Source: Petrolisthes cinctipes (lineage: Eukaryota > Arthropoda > Malacostraca > Decapoda > Porcellanidae). From it: 64,000 nt of DNA. The stretch lies in the NCBI GenBank assembly GCA_033782935.1, contig JAWQEG010004770.1, forward strand, positions 1-64,000. The letters run 5' to 3'. Of the stretch, positions 24,489-38,639 are shown one piece after another. Under the pieces are notes generated by a model. That model did no database searches. It saw only the letters and a list, made by a program, of their open reading frames with translations, and was not told the origin of the DNA. The translations under genes and the position numbers were made by a program. Each line of letters begins with the position of its first letter. The first letter of the stretch is position 1.

Positions 24489-27400
24489 TGGGAAGAGGAC
24501 AGAGGTATGATGTATGTGAGATAAGGGAATCAGGGAGTCATAATAATTAATGTCCTGATCACACCAGATTAGAGGAGACATTTGCTATGAAGTTTTGCCT
24601 TTATAGCGATCAACATTTTAAAGCTCCGACTTGTTTCATTCACTGTCTGAGGACTCGTTTCATTGTCTTGATGTGAAGTAAATCAAGGGTTACTCATTTT
24701 TTATGAATTTATTTGATTGCATGGATAAATACTGATACAGTCAGCTGTTTCAGACAGGAAGGTAAAGAATACTCATTAGCATGCTGAGACTTACTAATGT
24801 TTATTACTTCATGGCATGAATAGGGAAAGTTCATGGATATTGAGCATCAGCAAGTGTGCTACCTATTTATGTATGTTTTACTTCTTTTATATATATATAA
24901 ACAGTATTGTATGTATACTGGTACTGCAACTATCTCATTCCAGTTCAATACAATTATGCAAATACTTAATACTGATATCAATATTTAGATTATTACACTG
25001 ACAGGCTGTGATAGTATCTGTGATACAAGAGTACTGCAGCATGCTCCAGGGATTTACTTAGCATGCTTTGTGTATATACTTTTAAAGTTATTTTTATTAA
25101 TTTACCATAGGGTTAAGCTTATGTAATAGTTGCATGGATTAGTGTGATTTGAGCATTTCTGTATGTTTAAATTTCAAAATTTTTGTATTGATTAGGCTTA
25201 TGGTAGGGTGGGTTAAGTTCCAATGTAATATGATAAAAGGTGATGGCTGCAAGCATTTCTTTATATACTGTATATCATAAAGTGCTAATACCCTTAAGCA
25301 ACAAACTAATCTGTGGTGAGTTTTTTTTTTTTTTTTTCACAGCTAAATAGTTATACAAAATATTTTCATGTATGTAATGGTCAACTTAGATAATTATTAT
25401 TCATTTGGCAATAGAGCATTTCCCACAAACAAGTGAGAATATTTACCCTAAGCTGAGCAAAAGATGAAAGTTGATTGTTGTTGTGTAAGGGTTGAGCTCT
25501 TCATGCATTTAGTTTTTCTTATATTTCTCTTAATTATCCTTCTTTCATTATGATCTGATACTTGGATAATGGTTCTTATTTAGACCAACCTAACCCTCCT
25601 CTCACACAGTACATTGGATAGAAGAATGGAAGTTTCTTTGGGGGATAAAAATATGAATAACCGAAGCTTAGATCTTCTCAGTATGGTATATGATGAAATA
25701 TTTTCTTTTAGTAAGCATTTATATATATATATATTATGGCTGTGTACAAGGAAGCTAACAGATGCATAATAACCTGTAATACAATTTGATGACTGACTTT
25801 ATTCTTGGTTTTCCGTTGTGTTTGCACTAAAGCCATTAAAATACTCTTAAATTGCTCTACATTTGCTACAATAATCAAGTCATTTTTTATATTATGAAAT
25901 ATAATTATTTTAGTTCAAATTAAGGCCTTGTTGCACCCTTGTTTCTACTACGGTCACAGAAAAGGGTCATTTGATGAAGGTTGTTGACAATGTACAAAGA
26001 GTCTTGCTTTTCCATCTTGGCAAGTGAATTATCTACTACTTCAATAAGAACAGATATTACTGCAGATTTTTAAGATGACATATGATGTATTTTTGGGTGT
26101 GGTAGCATATTTTTATGAACATTTTGTATGGCAAGAAGATGTATTACATATCAAATGGTGCCATGTCTTAACTTCTGGGCATGGCAGGACGAGATGACAC
26201 GGTAACCACAACTAGAATCTCGCATAACTGCAGGGAATGGAAGGGATTTACTTCTGTCTTTTATTGTATTAAATTTTAATTATAGTAAATAATTGTGCAA
26301 GATTGTATATACTAATGCCACAAGTTTTATTATTTGTGGATATTTTCCATTTTTTTTTTGTTCAGAATCTGTGTTTAGCGTGAATATTACTGATGGTGAT
26401 ATTTGCTTAACTTATGGAATGCTGTTTCCTGATATGTAAACTATAAATTTTGAAATTAGTATACTGTATTATCAAAATTGCACCTAATGTCCACTGCGCC
26501 ATTACATTTTGCTACTACTTGACACCTTTTATGACCAAAATAGAAATTGTACATTTAGTTCTCTTCTTGTGTGGCTGATGTGTTCTTTACAGTGTTAATG
26601 ATGACTGCTAAGGCTAGTTTTTACCATCTTAATTGAAGTATGGTACTGTATAGTACAGTATCACATTTGAAAAAGCATTTTCTGAATCAAATTAATTGGT
26701 CAGTCATTTACATTAAAGATTTATGGCAGTATAAATATATTTTTATAATCTGTACTGTAAAGTACATGTAATCATATACAGTATTGTGATGACAATATTT
26801 TGAGCTCAGTGGTGTACACTCCTACTTGTTAGGTTTATGAAATGTTACGGAAACTCTGATTGTATGGTAGGTGCTTGTTTTATTGGTTCAGAACCATGCA
26901 ACACAGTCTTCATAGTTGCTATATGATTCATTTTTCACATGCACCTTTGTTTAAGTTTAACTTCCATTGATTTCATACAGTATCAGATATTATATACCGT
27001 AATAAATTATCAATGTTATGGACCTGTCCAGTATTAAGAAAATTATTACCATGAGACTAACACCTTGCCAGTATAATAAGGTGAAGTTCTCTCATTTATC
27101 CTTGCTAAGGGAGTACAAGAGCACAGTACCATACTACACAGGTACTGACCTTAAATTAATTAATATACTATATTTGTACAGGAATGGGGTACTCAGTAGT
27201 GGATGTCTTTCACATTTCTCTCTCTAGCCAAATGGTTCTTCTGTGTAACTTGTATATAAATATATAGGAAAAAATAATTGTATCTAAAGAGATTGAAGTG
27301 GCAGTCAAATAATTCTAATTCATGAGATTGTAGTGCAAAGACTAATAATGACCATAATATAAATTGTATTAAATGCTTACTATAGAGGCCACTTATGATA

Positions 27401-28139
27401 ATTTTGCTCATGCTTGTTAGCAGTTCTTAAGACACCTGTAATAATTTTTAACTGGTACCAATATATTCCAAGTTTATACAATAAAGAAATAAATTACAGA
27501 ATAAATGTTTGGCTTGTTGGAGAGTTATCTGAACTATTCCCAGTGGAGTAACCTGCTGACCTTTCTGGTCATTTAGTAACTCAATGGAGTGTATACCCTG
27601 CTAGCTTGTTTTTCATATTTTTGAATGCACACTAAAGGAATAAAGGTTAATATAAGTACTGTAAGAATTTAAGAACCATTCTGCTGTGTTAGGAATTAGA
27701 TGTTTTTATTCTTAAGGTAAATATGGGGGTTGCTTAAAGGGTGCTAAAATTGCTTTTGAAATATTTTGTAGTGGCATGTATTTATAAAACTTTTTTTGCA
27801 TGGTAGTGGGCATCAATCCAGCTTGGTTGTTTTCTGAAAGGGCTGTACATATTTCAGTTTTGCCCATAATCATGTATGGGTTAATGACATTGTAATTGTA
27901 GGGATGTGTTGGCCATTGGCTATATGCATGTACAGCAGTGATTACAGAATTTTGTAGTGTATTATTTTTTATGTGTGTAAAGTACATTGTGTTAGCTTCT
28001 GTATTCAAGTGTGTATATATGATACTTATAATTTATATATTGTTTATAACACTTTATTTCAGGACTTCTAGGGTGACCTGTCAAAATATTGGTTCATTAA
28101 GCAGTGCTTGAGCTTTACTGAAATGTTTCATTTCCACAG
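24489..28139 (+). other. AT-rich RBM45 downstream region
   Basis: The early part must include some 3' UTR. No convincing coding exon is seen. If the 3' UTR is spliced (donor near 24504), most of this would be an intron. The polyadenylation site could not be decided; AATAAA occurs at several places. Confidence 0.6.
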
Positions 28140-28410
28140 CAGCGTGTTGACATCGTGACTACGTCGACTACACAACGGACAGTTACGGACAGCCAACACT
28201 GCGACCTAATACTACCCTAACCAACCAACGATCTAATGAATCACTCCCCTGTACCTTTAGACTGCCAAGTTCCCAGTGACGTCAAACACTAATGCAACCA
28301 ACTTGCTATTGACTTTCTACTTGGCCAGGGCAACAGTGCACATGTGACGACACAAGTGACCATCATATACCACAGCAGTGTCAGTGTGCAACCATATACA
28401 CATGCATGAC
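28140..28410 (+). other. Possible 3' UTR exon of RBM45 or separate transcript
   Basis: A good acceptor (TTTCATTTCCACAG) precedes a sharply GC-richer stretch that then grades back to AT-rich DNA. A donor-like site lies just after the RBM45 stop. From the acceptor one frame stays open for only 26 codons with no known motif. A non-coding terminal exon is the likelier reading. This is inference. Confidence 0.3.
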
Positions 28411-30769
28411 TTTTTTATTTTATTTTTATTTAAATTTAATGAACCTGGCAAGACCTGGTTAACATTATCCCTATTTGTGACCTATACTTCGCAGAATATG
28501 GAAATGAAGTGACTGAAAACACATACTAATACATTATATAAGGCTGCATATTAAACTTTAAAGTCACAAGATGTATTCTAAATATAGGGTGACCTAATTG
28601 CTATGCATACTCAAGTTAGAATATTGTTTGGATTCCTCATTAATGTTATCAAATATAGTTCAGTATTCCTAAAGATAGTCAGTAGTGAAGAATTTGAGCA
28701 CTTCACTAGGTAACTGGCAAAGATAATTTTTGTTCCCAGAGGCTGTGCAGGCTGATAGGCGTACTGTAAATAGTTTGGGCTGGCACTAATTCAGTGTAGT
28801 TAATCTGTCGAGACACTTAGTTGTCGATAAACACGGTAGTACATAATCTGAATGTAGTAACTCTGACACTATTAGCAAGTTGTAGAGGACACAACAACTA
28901 ATATCCTTATCATAGGCATGATGAGAGAGAGTGGGTTTCCTTGGTTATTGCATAGCTATGCATATGCATCAATTTAGAATCTGAAGGGTTTCATACCTTA
29001 GTTCAGTACATCTTTGGCCATAGGAATTGGTGGCATTTAAGTTCAGTAAATCCTTGTCACAAGAATTTCCCGTAATAGCTGTAGATTGTGATAATTGCTA
29101 CAATTCAGTTGCTCCGTAGAATGGCTATATTTTTCAGGGAATAAAAAAAATTGGACGTTTATGAAGTTAAATCATAACACCTAAACCTTGCATGATGAAA
29201 AAATATATTGCACACTGAAATTCCACATGCCATTCTTTTTATTAAGAATTTTGTCAAGGAATTTAAAACCATTTTAAAATTCAGTTTTATAATTGCTTGT
29301 CCTTTTGTTTCGTACCATATGTAACTCCATGTATGTACACTTAGAAAAGGTTAGACCCTGGAGGACTGCAGACAGACTTGAAAACAGACATGCTCCTTAA
29401 TTTGACATACCCTATACGTAGGAACTCTCAGAATATTGCATTACCTGCTTGTATAAGCATCACAGCCTTTCAGCTGGTCTGCAAATAATTTTTTGAGTTT
29501 GCAGTCTTGTCTTATTATGCACTGACCTGCTTTAATATGTTTAATACATCATATCAGTAGGTGGGACTTTACAAACTTATGAACAAAAGCACATAGGGGT
29601 TATGACTGCCTGACCTGCTACTGATAGACCCAACAGTGTGACTGATCAACTTTACATCATGAGCTGTAATGAATCTACAATATTCCTAATGTTTTGTATC
29701 ATGGCGTGATATTGCTGGAATATTTTTTCATTTACGGCTGTTATGATGTACACTGTCGAATGTGTGGATCACCTGTACCTGTTTGGGAACTAAGTCATTG
29801 TTCAGTCAAGGACTGCAAGTCCCTGAAAATTTATTTATGTACATATTTATTAGATTGAAACAAAACTTCCTTTTTTTTCTTTTGGCCACCCTGTGTGCAC
29901 AAGAAGTGGAGTGGCAGTACAAGTTGATGTTTTTATACGTATAAAAAAGAGATTCTCCTGTGTTAAGTTTTTCATTTCTATTATTTTTCAATGTTCTAAG
30001 CTTCATTGTGTGTTGAACTGATATAAATATTCATTTTTGTAGCAAGTGAGTTATTTACAAAATTGCCAGCTGTTTAGTACAGTATGTATGAGTGAACTAA
30101 GCTGTTTCAGTTAACTGTTTTTCATTTTGGATAATTCCATGTATTTTCACATAGTTCATAAGGTGGATATTACTATAATAAAGAGAAGAAATTAATCTGA
30201 TTGTGTTTTATGACAAACTGTTTTAAGTTCAATATTTTGTGATGAACTAACTCTAAAGAGTAAACATACAAAGAGAAGGAAAATATAGTAAAGGGGACAG
30301 TGGAAGTTGAGAGAAATATCAAGGACAGTGAATATGTGAAATGCAGATTAGGTTCATAAATGGTAGGGGTACAACTGATGCAAACTTCATTGTAAGACAG
30401 CTACAGGTAAAATTTTTCAAGATGTTTGACTGTGACCTGAACAAACTGTGAAGTGGATTGTGTAAAGTTAGGATTGAATAACCATATGAAGGTTACATCC
30501 CCACATGTCATAAATTCTATACGATATTGTGCTAGCCAGTGGAATGACTCAAGCCCCAAGCACACTGTCTGGCAGACTGACTTTGTTCCAAGACAAGGTC
30601 TGCAGTCAATTGTAGCGTCCACACGGTGGTGTCAGGTCAGTAAGATCTGACTGGGGCAGAATGCTTGGGTTGGCTGATGATGTATTAATGAAAGTTTGTA
30701 CAACAAAAAGTCAGGAAATAGAGGAAGTGTGGAATGGTTGGAAAATTTTTCAGTCCCTTAAGCCCCTTC
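28411..30769. other. No gene recognised
   Basis: AT-rich single-copy sequence. An AATAAA at 30177-30182 is one candidate polyadenylation signal for an extended upstream transcript. Confidence 0.55.
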
Positions 30770-30912
30770 CACACCAGAGACAAAAGACAGCGGGCACAAG
30801 TGGCTAATGGTTGCCGGGGACTGTTTCATCTGGTAACTTTGGTAAAAAGCGAGAGAATTCCATTCGGTTGCCTGTGCCTGTCATCTTTTTGCCTCTCGTG
30901 TGGGAGGGGCTT
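30770..30912 (-). mobile_element. Small MITE, copy 1
   Basis: Terminal inverted repeats AAGCCCCTTCCACAC and GTGTGGGAGGGGCTT bound a 143-bp segment. Its complement aligns with copy 2 at 31225-31401, sharing AGGCACAGGCAAC and CTTTTTACCA blocks. There is no coding capacity and no clear target duplication. Confidence 0.75.
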
Positions 30913-31224
30913 CATGTCCCTGTTCACCAAGTCTTTGCATGGCCCCTGGGGCGAGATCAGGACCAGTCCGCGCTCTTGCCACATGACCCCTCTTTATCTC
31001 CTCCACCTGCCCTTTTCCTTGTCCATTTGGCTTATAATTTGAAAACTAACCATACAATATACTGTACTGTATTTTCAAATTTTTCCCTAAGAGAGTTACT
31101 AGAAGTAGGGAATACCAAACTAAGCTTGAGAAATATTCCTCCCTCTTTTAAAACTTTTCTACTCTGTTTGACTTTTTCTTTTTAATGCAGAACAAATTCT
31201 TTCGACTGTTCCGTCGTTCACGTT

Positions 31225-31401
31225 AAGCCCCTTCTACACGGAAGCAAAAGACGGCGGGCACAGGCAACTGAGTGAAATTCTCTTGCTTTTTACCAGTGTT
31301 ACCAGTCTCTAGCAGCCATTGGCCATTTGTGCCCGCAACCCACCCACAAAATTTGTAACACTGTCTGCCCGCAGTTTATTTGCCTTGTGTGGAAGGGGCT
31401 T
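31225..31401 (+). mobile_element. Small MITE, copy 2 (opposite orientation)
   Basis: Begins AAGCCCCTTCTACAC and ends GTGTGGAAGGGGCTT. It is about 35 bp longer than copy 1, from extra sequence in the right half. The two copies lie 312 bp apart in inverse orientation. Confidence 0.75.
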
Positions 31402-34400
31402 TAGCCACCTTGGCAGTCCTTGCAGTTGCTCTTGGAAGGTCGAGAGCAAAGGTCCTCTGTTGGCCTTTTCTTCCAAGAAATTCTTAGACCCTATTGAAGT
31501 TGTAAATAAAATATTTTGCTTGACTGTAGTACGCGAGAATGAGATGCTGTGGAACCTTCCATGGCTACAGAATGGACCATGACAAAGAGTGAAATATACT
31601 GAACTGGGTGACCTGCATGGGATAAAAAAAAAAAAAAAAAAAATTACAAGATGTAATGTAATTGAGTATAGGAAGAGGAATATGCATGGATAATAACCAA
31701 CTTATTTACTCAAAATATTCTGTATTTCAACTTCATACAGCACTTCCTTTTGTTGAAGACCATAAGTTTTAAAAACCTTTAATAACTTGGACAAAAATGT
31801 ATCCATTAATTTTATAAGCCTATGCTGTAGCCTGCAATATATCAATATTATCGGTATGTAAAAAACATAATGGGTAAAACTTGAACTTAATTATAATAAT
31901 TTGCACAACTTCAGTAAATGAATGAATTGTTAAGCAAATTTCCTTTACCGTATGTGAAAATGCAGTAGTTTCTTCTCAAGACATGGACATGGAACTTAAA
32001 GCTTGAGGTTTTTGTTGTACTTGATGAAAACTAAACTCTGGAAGGTCTAATCACTAAGCTGACACCTGTCTGGCCTGAAGATTCAGCCAGCAACACTGAA
32101 TACCCTCTTAACTGGTGCTGATGTTGCAGACATACTCCTGGTGGTTAGACACGGCCGACAGACCCGACACATTCAGTTCGTGTGAAATTTATATACAGAA
32201 ATAAAGATAGATATATAGGCCTAGATAGATAGAGAGAACAATGGATAGACCGAGTCTTGATTAACCTTGTAGGTATGGATACATTGCCTATACTCAACAG
32301 TAGACTGACTAATGTAATCGTGATTACAATTACATTTTTAATTGTAATTGATTACGATTCAATTTCTTTATAAAATATATTAATGTAATCGATTATGATT
32401 ACTTGAAAAACTGCAATCTATTGTAATTGATTATGATTACCCCATGCCTGGATGTAAGGTAGGCAACACCAAATTAATTTCACATGTTGCAAAGTGTAAT
32501 GAAAGGTATACAAAGTTAAAAATACTGTAACTATTTTACCCTCAAATTACAGACAATATTCAACTATACAGCTTTATGAAAATATAGAATTTAATAATGA
32601 GAGAGGTTTTGTGGCCAGAGTGGACTCCTCCCAACCATAACCCCAGGGCCAAGATACACTGCAAAGGTACCCGGTTATAATAGCGAGGATTGCAACCTTG
32701 TAGGCTGGGGGAAGATGTGTTGACATAACGAAAATGACCGACTGCCTTAAAGTCCAACATCATGAGTCAATAGGCATAAAGCCCAAAATCATCTGTTAGA
32801 AACAGTCGTCACCTAGCAAATTTCTCGCTGTGTCTGCAGCACTGTATGCAGACACTGTATCCTCGTATGGACAGGGTGTAAAAAGAGCGAGATCCTTCTA
32901 GTCAGAATTCAAACCTTTACACCCCTGGTCTACAACTGTATTAATTTTTACTAGATAAGTGCTCCTCGAGGAAAAATATAACCAACCAGGATAAGAGCTG
33001 TCGAGGCAATACTTTACATTTTCAGAGGTCAGGGATGAATAGGTTGAACATGACACTACACTCAAGGTATGCAACCATCATAACCGTCTCCTTGTAGCTT
33101 AACACCTTAACCTAAAATTTGCATGTTATCTGATTTAAGCAGAAATTGACAAAATTTATTTCTAGAGTATTTCCTGAAAAATTTGTACAGTATACATGTT
33201 TGGTATAAAAATTTGCAGACATTTTCTTTACTATAATTATTAGTTCCACATTACTGTAATGATCAATAAATATGGAGACAGTTATTTTGTACTTAAAAAA
33301 AAAAAAAACTTTTACAGACACCTTTGCCAGTGAGCGTAAAAAACCCTCTATGAATACAAGCATGAGGGGAAAAAACTCCTTGGCAAAGGTAAAATTACCA
33401 GTCAACACACAGAGTATTAAACCCTCAATGTAGATTAGGCATTTACTTTACTGTGTTGACAGGTATACAATAGTAACTAAAATCTATGGAAACAGCGTTT
33501 GTGATCACAATAAGTGGCCGATGGACTTTCATTGTGCTTGATGTAGTACAAACCCCAAAACAAATAAATTATAAAACAACCAACTTAACCCTGTTGCAAT
33601 CCAGTGGGAGGTTCCATGAAATTATGTGAACCAGACCTGGTCATAAACTAACTTCTGATATCAGAGAGGTGAACTTCTGTACTGTATCAGCAATATCCAA
33701 ATGAAAAAAATAATATAACTGATCATTCTTTGATTATCCAGCAAATGTAAACTAACATTTCATTAGTAGTGCAACCTATAAACAAGACTGACGTGGAAAC
33801 AATTTTTTTTTTTCTCTGCCGAGGTTCACAAGTCGTGGATGAAGCACCTTTGCAATACCTCTAGTATTTTAAATTTGATTAAATATGAAGCCGATTCCAT
33901 ATGTCTATCAGGTTAAAGCCAAAACAGTCAATACTAAGCAGGTTCAACACTTACAACTTTGAACTCCAGCAGAGATAAAATAGAGTATACAATCAGAGTC
34001 CACATGCTCAAATTTCATGCCATGCATTACAAGCTACAAATAATACTACTACTGTGCATCATGCAGTGATGTTATTACTGCTGGTAGAATGATCAGTTAC
34101 AAGTAATTCCCCTTATGGAGGAAATAGGGTATTGGGCAATATTTAATTTTCAAAAGCAGGGAATGAAAGTACATCCGGCTAATGTTGTAGTTAAAGGATA
34201 TATATCACCTTTCAAAAGTTTAAACCCTATATGTGAGGGAAGCTAAGCTAACCTAACCCCCCCCCCCCTTTAACTTCACCCGTTTCATTAAAATCAAAAC
34301 TAAAAAAAAACGTGTCATTAGAGGTCACCCTTCCTGAGGAGGGGTAGGTGATAGGTGATAAACCTTTCCTAAACTGACAGTTAACCATTGCGCAGCAGCA

Positions 34401-34504
34401 GCAGCACACTTCAACCTCACTAGTTAGGATACAGTAATTCTTTGCTCCTCGTGGCACTTTTTCCATCACGTCACAATATTTTCCTGGTTTCCTGGCTACA
34501 TTTA
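31402..34504. other. No gene recognised
   Basis: AT-rich sequence with poly-A at 31624-31643 and 33295-33309. At 32305-32445 there is a patch of repeated GTAATCGATTACAATTA-like words in both orientations, resembling a degraded palindromic repeat. No supported exon. Confidence 0.55.
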
Positions 34505-34698
34505 CCGATTTTCTAAGGTAATCTCCCCTGACGTCCAATGGTGGGAAAGAAAGGCAGTGGTCAGGGTTATTCCTCTTTTAGTCAGATGGTGGGACTGAAA
34601 GGCACTGGTAGATTCCCACACACATCCATCCATCCTTTGTTTGGGCAAATGATGAAGGCTGATGAATACTGCATGTGGATGGCGCAAACACTCCACTC
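34505..34698 (-). other. Possible minus-strand exon, unidentified
   Basis: On the minus strand an acceptor (GGTTTTAATTTCAG) is followed by 64 open codons to a TAA at 34502-34504. The predicted peptide is rich in His/Thr/Ser and shows no domain. It could be a non-coding exon or chance. Confidence 0.2.
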
Positions 34699-34988
34699 CT
34701 GAAATTAAAACCATTCATAACTTTAATAATAATACCTACATTAAAAGGTAAAGTAAAGTTCAGACATGTTGATTGAATGGGACACCCATAATTCTGATTA
34801 AGACCCTTCATAAAACCCAGCAATGCTTCAGATAAAGTAGCTGTGTTTCTGGGCACCCACTTACCAAATATTTTAGTCAAGAATGCCTCCCTTTGCATTT
34901 GCCCTCATTTACAGATACAAATTTCATCCATTTCACCTCTCAATGCTATCACATCCAGTCCTATTCTACACTGCCACCTCGTAGGGTG

Positions 34989-35014
34989 GAGAGAGAGAAA
35001 GAGAGAGAGAGAGA

Positions 35015-35040
<26 letters not shown>
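34989..35040. repeat. (GA)n followed by poly-A
   Basis: A GA tract runs into about 26 A residues. This could be the tail of an old retroposed sequence, but no body is recognised upstream. Confidence 0.85.
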
Positions 35041-35045
<5 letters not shown>

Positions 35046-36571
35046 TGCAGCCGATTCAGATCTCTCAAAGACCATCACCATACTTTACAAAAATTCACCT
35101 ATAGTTTCCTTTATAAGCACCCTTGAACTCTTTCACCACTATCTGTAGCATCCCCTACTCTCACAGAGCAACAATGTCCTCCACAAACATACTTGCTACC
35201 AGGGACCATTTTACTCCAGCCTCATTTTTGCATGCACTTGTCCTCATAAAGGGGCCTAAGGTTTGATTGTTTTGACTGGCGTAAATAGGACCAATTACCC
35301 ACCAATACTGCTCTGTCAATATCGAACCTCACACTAATTGCATGTTATTCAAAGACCAAAACTGGGGGCCAATATCTTCAACCATTTGTTTTTATTCAGT
35401 ATAGTTTATATACAGAGGATCCTTACCTGATGTAACTGGGTGTCAATTCTGGCTCCTTCCCAGCACCAGAGAGGGGAGGCAAGGAACAGTTCACAGATAA
35501 CCATGGACAAAATCACAAGACTTAAACAGAGGACAGGTTACAAGGGGCCTTGGCGATGTAGACTAATGCAGGGGGGTAGGACACTTCTCTTGTGGCATCA
35601 AGGCTGTCGAGAGGTATATCATTAGATAGGACATTGAGGATTACTGTTCAAGCATGGCAGAAAATTTATATTTGCTGGTATCTTTATACCAATACTAAAA
35701 TATATAAGTGGGAGAGACATTAAATACCTTAATTTGAGTTCTCTTTAGGCAACAATAAAGTTTAAAGGACTAAAATGGCTGGGTGCTGAATAAATTAAGA
35801 AATTTAACTTTTTGCACATTGACAATAGCCAGTCACTGACAGCTTTTCGAGGTCTGCAAAAAAATTTAATAGCAGCCATGGTATAAAAGCAGCACCAGCA
35901 AGTACTTTGAAGGACTACATGGCAGTATAAAGTAGTAAGACTTGGTAGCCTTGTCAATTCAAATCATTTCAAAACTCAAAAATGTTTAAGTTCATACCTC
36001 AATTTTTGTACAAGATGGCAATGAAAATTTACTGACAATGCAACATAATTGGTTTGCATATCTTCCACTATAATGTCTGCCCTTAATATACAAGATAAAG
36101 ACCTGACCATGTCCTTACCAACAATGCTTTTGAGGGAGGCAAGGGGCCGTTGGTCTCATCTTTCTTCATCATCCTCCACTGCCAACCTCCTGTTAACAAG
36201 GTTTGCTGTCCATCGTTGTTCTCAATCACTAATCTGTCCACCTCGTTCTGCTGTAACCTATCTTCAACCAAACCCATCTATCCTTCTAGCCATCATCGCT
36301 TGCTCCGCCATGCAATCTCATCTCACCTCCTTCCACAACCCTGTCTGGTGCAGCTCAATCACTATCCCAACATTCCAAGCCATAATGCTTGGCCACTGTC
36401 CAATGCTGATCCAACATCTCATCCCACCATACACCGCTCAACCTCAACACACCACTCGTCTTAACTTTGCTTCACCTCACCACTCTGCTTCACTGTCCTA
36501 TCTTGCTCTGCCCAATCACACCACACCACTCCATATGCAATGTTGCGTGCTGTTCATTTCCACATCGCTGT
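35041..36571. other. No gene recognised
   Basis: Mixed-composition sequence. On the minus strand a donor-like CATCAG|GTAAGG lies at about 35429, without a matching open exon. From 36060 the plus strand becomes C-rich and leads into the minisatellites. Confidence 0.5.
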
Positions 36572-37256
36572 CTCACTGTCCCATGCAGCTTCATCCCACA
36601 CACCACTGTCCCAAGCAGCTCCATCCTACACACCACTGTCCGACGCAGCTCCATCCCACACACCACTGTCCCATTCAGCTCCATCCCACACACCACTGTC
36701 CCATTCAGCTCCATCCCACACACCACTGTCCCATTCAGCTCCATCCCACACACCACTGTCCCATTCAGCTCCATCCCACACACCACTGTCCCATTCAGCT
36801 CCATCCCACACACCACTGTCCCATTCAGCTCCATCCCACACACCACTGTCCCATTCAGCTCCATCCCACACACCACTGTCCCATTCAGCTCCATCCCACA
36901 CACCACTGTCCCATTCAGCTCCATCCCACACACCACTGTCCCATGCAGCTCCATCCCACACACCACTGTCCCATGCAGCTCCATCCCACACACCACTGTC
37001 CCATGCAGCTCCATCCCACACACCACTGTCCCATGCAGCTCCATCCCACACACCACTGTCCCATGCAGCTCCATCCCACGCACCACTGTTCCATGCAGCT
37101 CCATCCCACACACCACTGTTCCATGCAGCTCCATCCCACACACCACTGTCCCATGCAGCTCCATCCCACACACCACTGTCCCATGCAGCTCCATCCCACA
37201 CACCACTGTCCCATGCAGCTCCATCCCACACACCACTGTTCCATGCAGCTCTATCA
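36572..37256. repeat. 30-bp minisatellite, about 23 units
   Basis: The unit is CACCACTGTCCCATTCAGCT plus CCATCCCACA. Units with CATTCAG form one contiguous block (about 36661-36930), and units with CATGCAG form another (about 36941-37250). This shows block-wise expansion of two variants. The period is divisible by three, so several frames on both strands stay open for hundreds of codons without meaning. Confidence 0.95.
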
Positions 37257-38190
37257 CCAACAGTTCTGCCACATGCTGCTCTATCCCACACAGCTGTCCC
37301 ATGTTTCGCCATCCCACGCAGCTGTCTCCCTGTCCCCCATTTAACACCCCAAGCCACCACTCTACCTTTGCATCTCAAGATAAGCTGCATCCCACACATC
37401 TAACCCTCACCATACTCCTAAACTCCATGTAATTCAGGGCAATTACTCCCCTTTCTGGTCCACCCTTCCAATCCTCTCACTAGCAACCACCACTTAATTT
37501 CCTCCCCTGGCCACACATCTATTTCGTTCCCTCTGGCCAACCTTTCATTTTTTCCCCTTCCATATCCTTCCCTCCCCTGGCCACCACTCCATTTCCCTCC
37601 CTTCCTCTCACCCTTCCATTTCCTTCCTATAGCCACCAGTCCATTTCCTTCCCTTCCCTGGCCACCTCCATTCCATAAAACACACAGGCCATTTCCAATT
37701 CTCTAGCCCTTATTAGCCACCCTTACTCCCCACTCCTAAATAGCCTTACTCTACCCATTCTCCTTCACTGTCCACCCTTCCCCCCCCCCCCACTCGCTGT
37801 CCATCTCTGTGGTCATCTTTCCCCATTCCCTTCCACTGGCCATCATTTCCACATTCCCATTCTTCTCATTCCCTTCCACTGGCCATCATTTCCACAATCC
37901 TCCCTCTTTTACTATTTATTTCCCAATTTTCCCTCACTGGCCATCCATTTCCCATTCCCCTCTCACTGGGCCACCTTTTCTAATTCCCCATCTCCCAAAC
38001 ACTGGCCAATGTGGTCATCCATTCCCTATCTTCCACTCATTGACCTTCCCTACCCATCCATTTTGTCCATCCCCCATCACTTCCACACTATTTACTGGGC
38101 TCCCATCACCCCCTCACTGGCCATCCATTCCCCATCCCCCTCACTTGCTATCTATTTCTCCATTCACCCTTACAGGCCATCATACCCCTT
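37257..38190. repeat. Degenerate C-rich CACTGGCCATCC sequence
   Basis: Pyrimidine-rich sequence with many scattered CACTGGCCATC words and a poly-C at about 37780-37790. It appears to be the decayed precursor of the ordered arrays that follow. Confidence 0.65.
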
Positions 38191-38530
38191 CACTGGCAAT
38201 CCTTTCTTCAATCCCCATCTCACTTGGCAACTTTTCTTCAATCCCCATCTCACTTGGCAACCTTTCTTCAATCCCCATCTCACTTGGCCACCTTTCTTCA
38301 ATCCCTATCTCACTTGGCCACCTTTCTTCAATCCCCATCTCACTTGGCCACCTTTCTTCAACCCCCATCTCACTTGGCCACCTTTCTTCAACCCCCATCT
38401 CACTTGGCCACCTTTCTTCAATCCCCATCTCACTTGGCCACCTTTCTTCAAACCCCATCTCACTTGGCCACCTTTCTTCAATCCCCATCTCACTTGGCCA
38501 CCTTTCTTCAATCCCCATCTCACTTGGCCA
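38191..38530. repeat. 30-bp minisatellite, about 11 units
   Basis: The unit is CACTTGGCCACCTTTCTTCA plus ATCCCCATCT. Units are nearly identical except for single substitutions. Confidence 0.95.
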
Positions 38531-38639
38531 CCCATTTCCCATCCACCTCATTGTCCATCCTCCCTCACTGGCCATCCTTTCCCCTCATTCCCCTTCACTG
38601 GCCATTCATTACCCTAATCCTTCCTCATTAGTCCATTTC

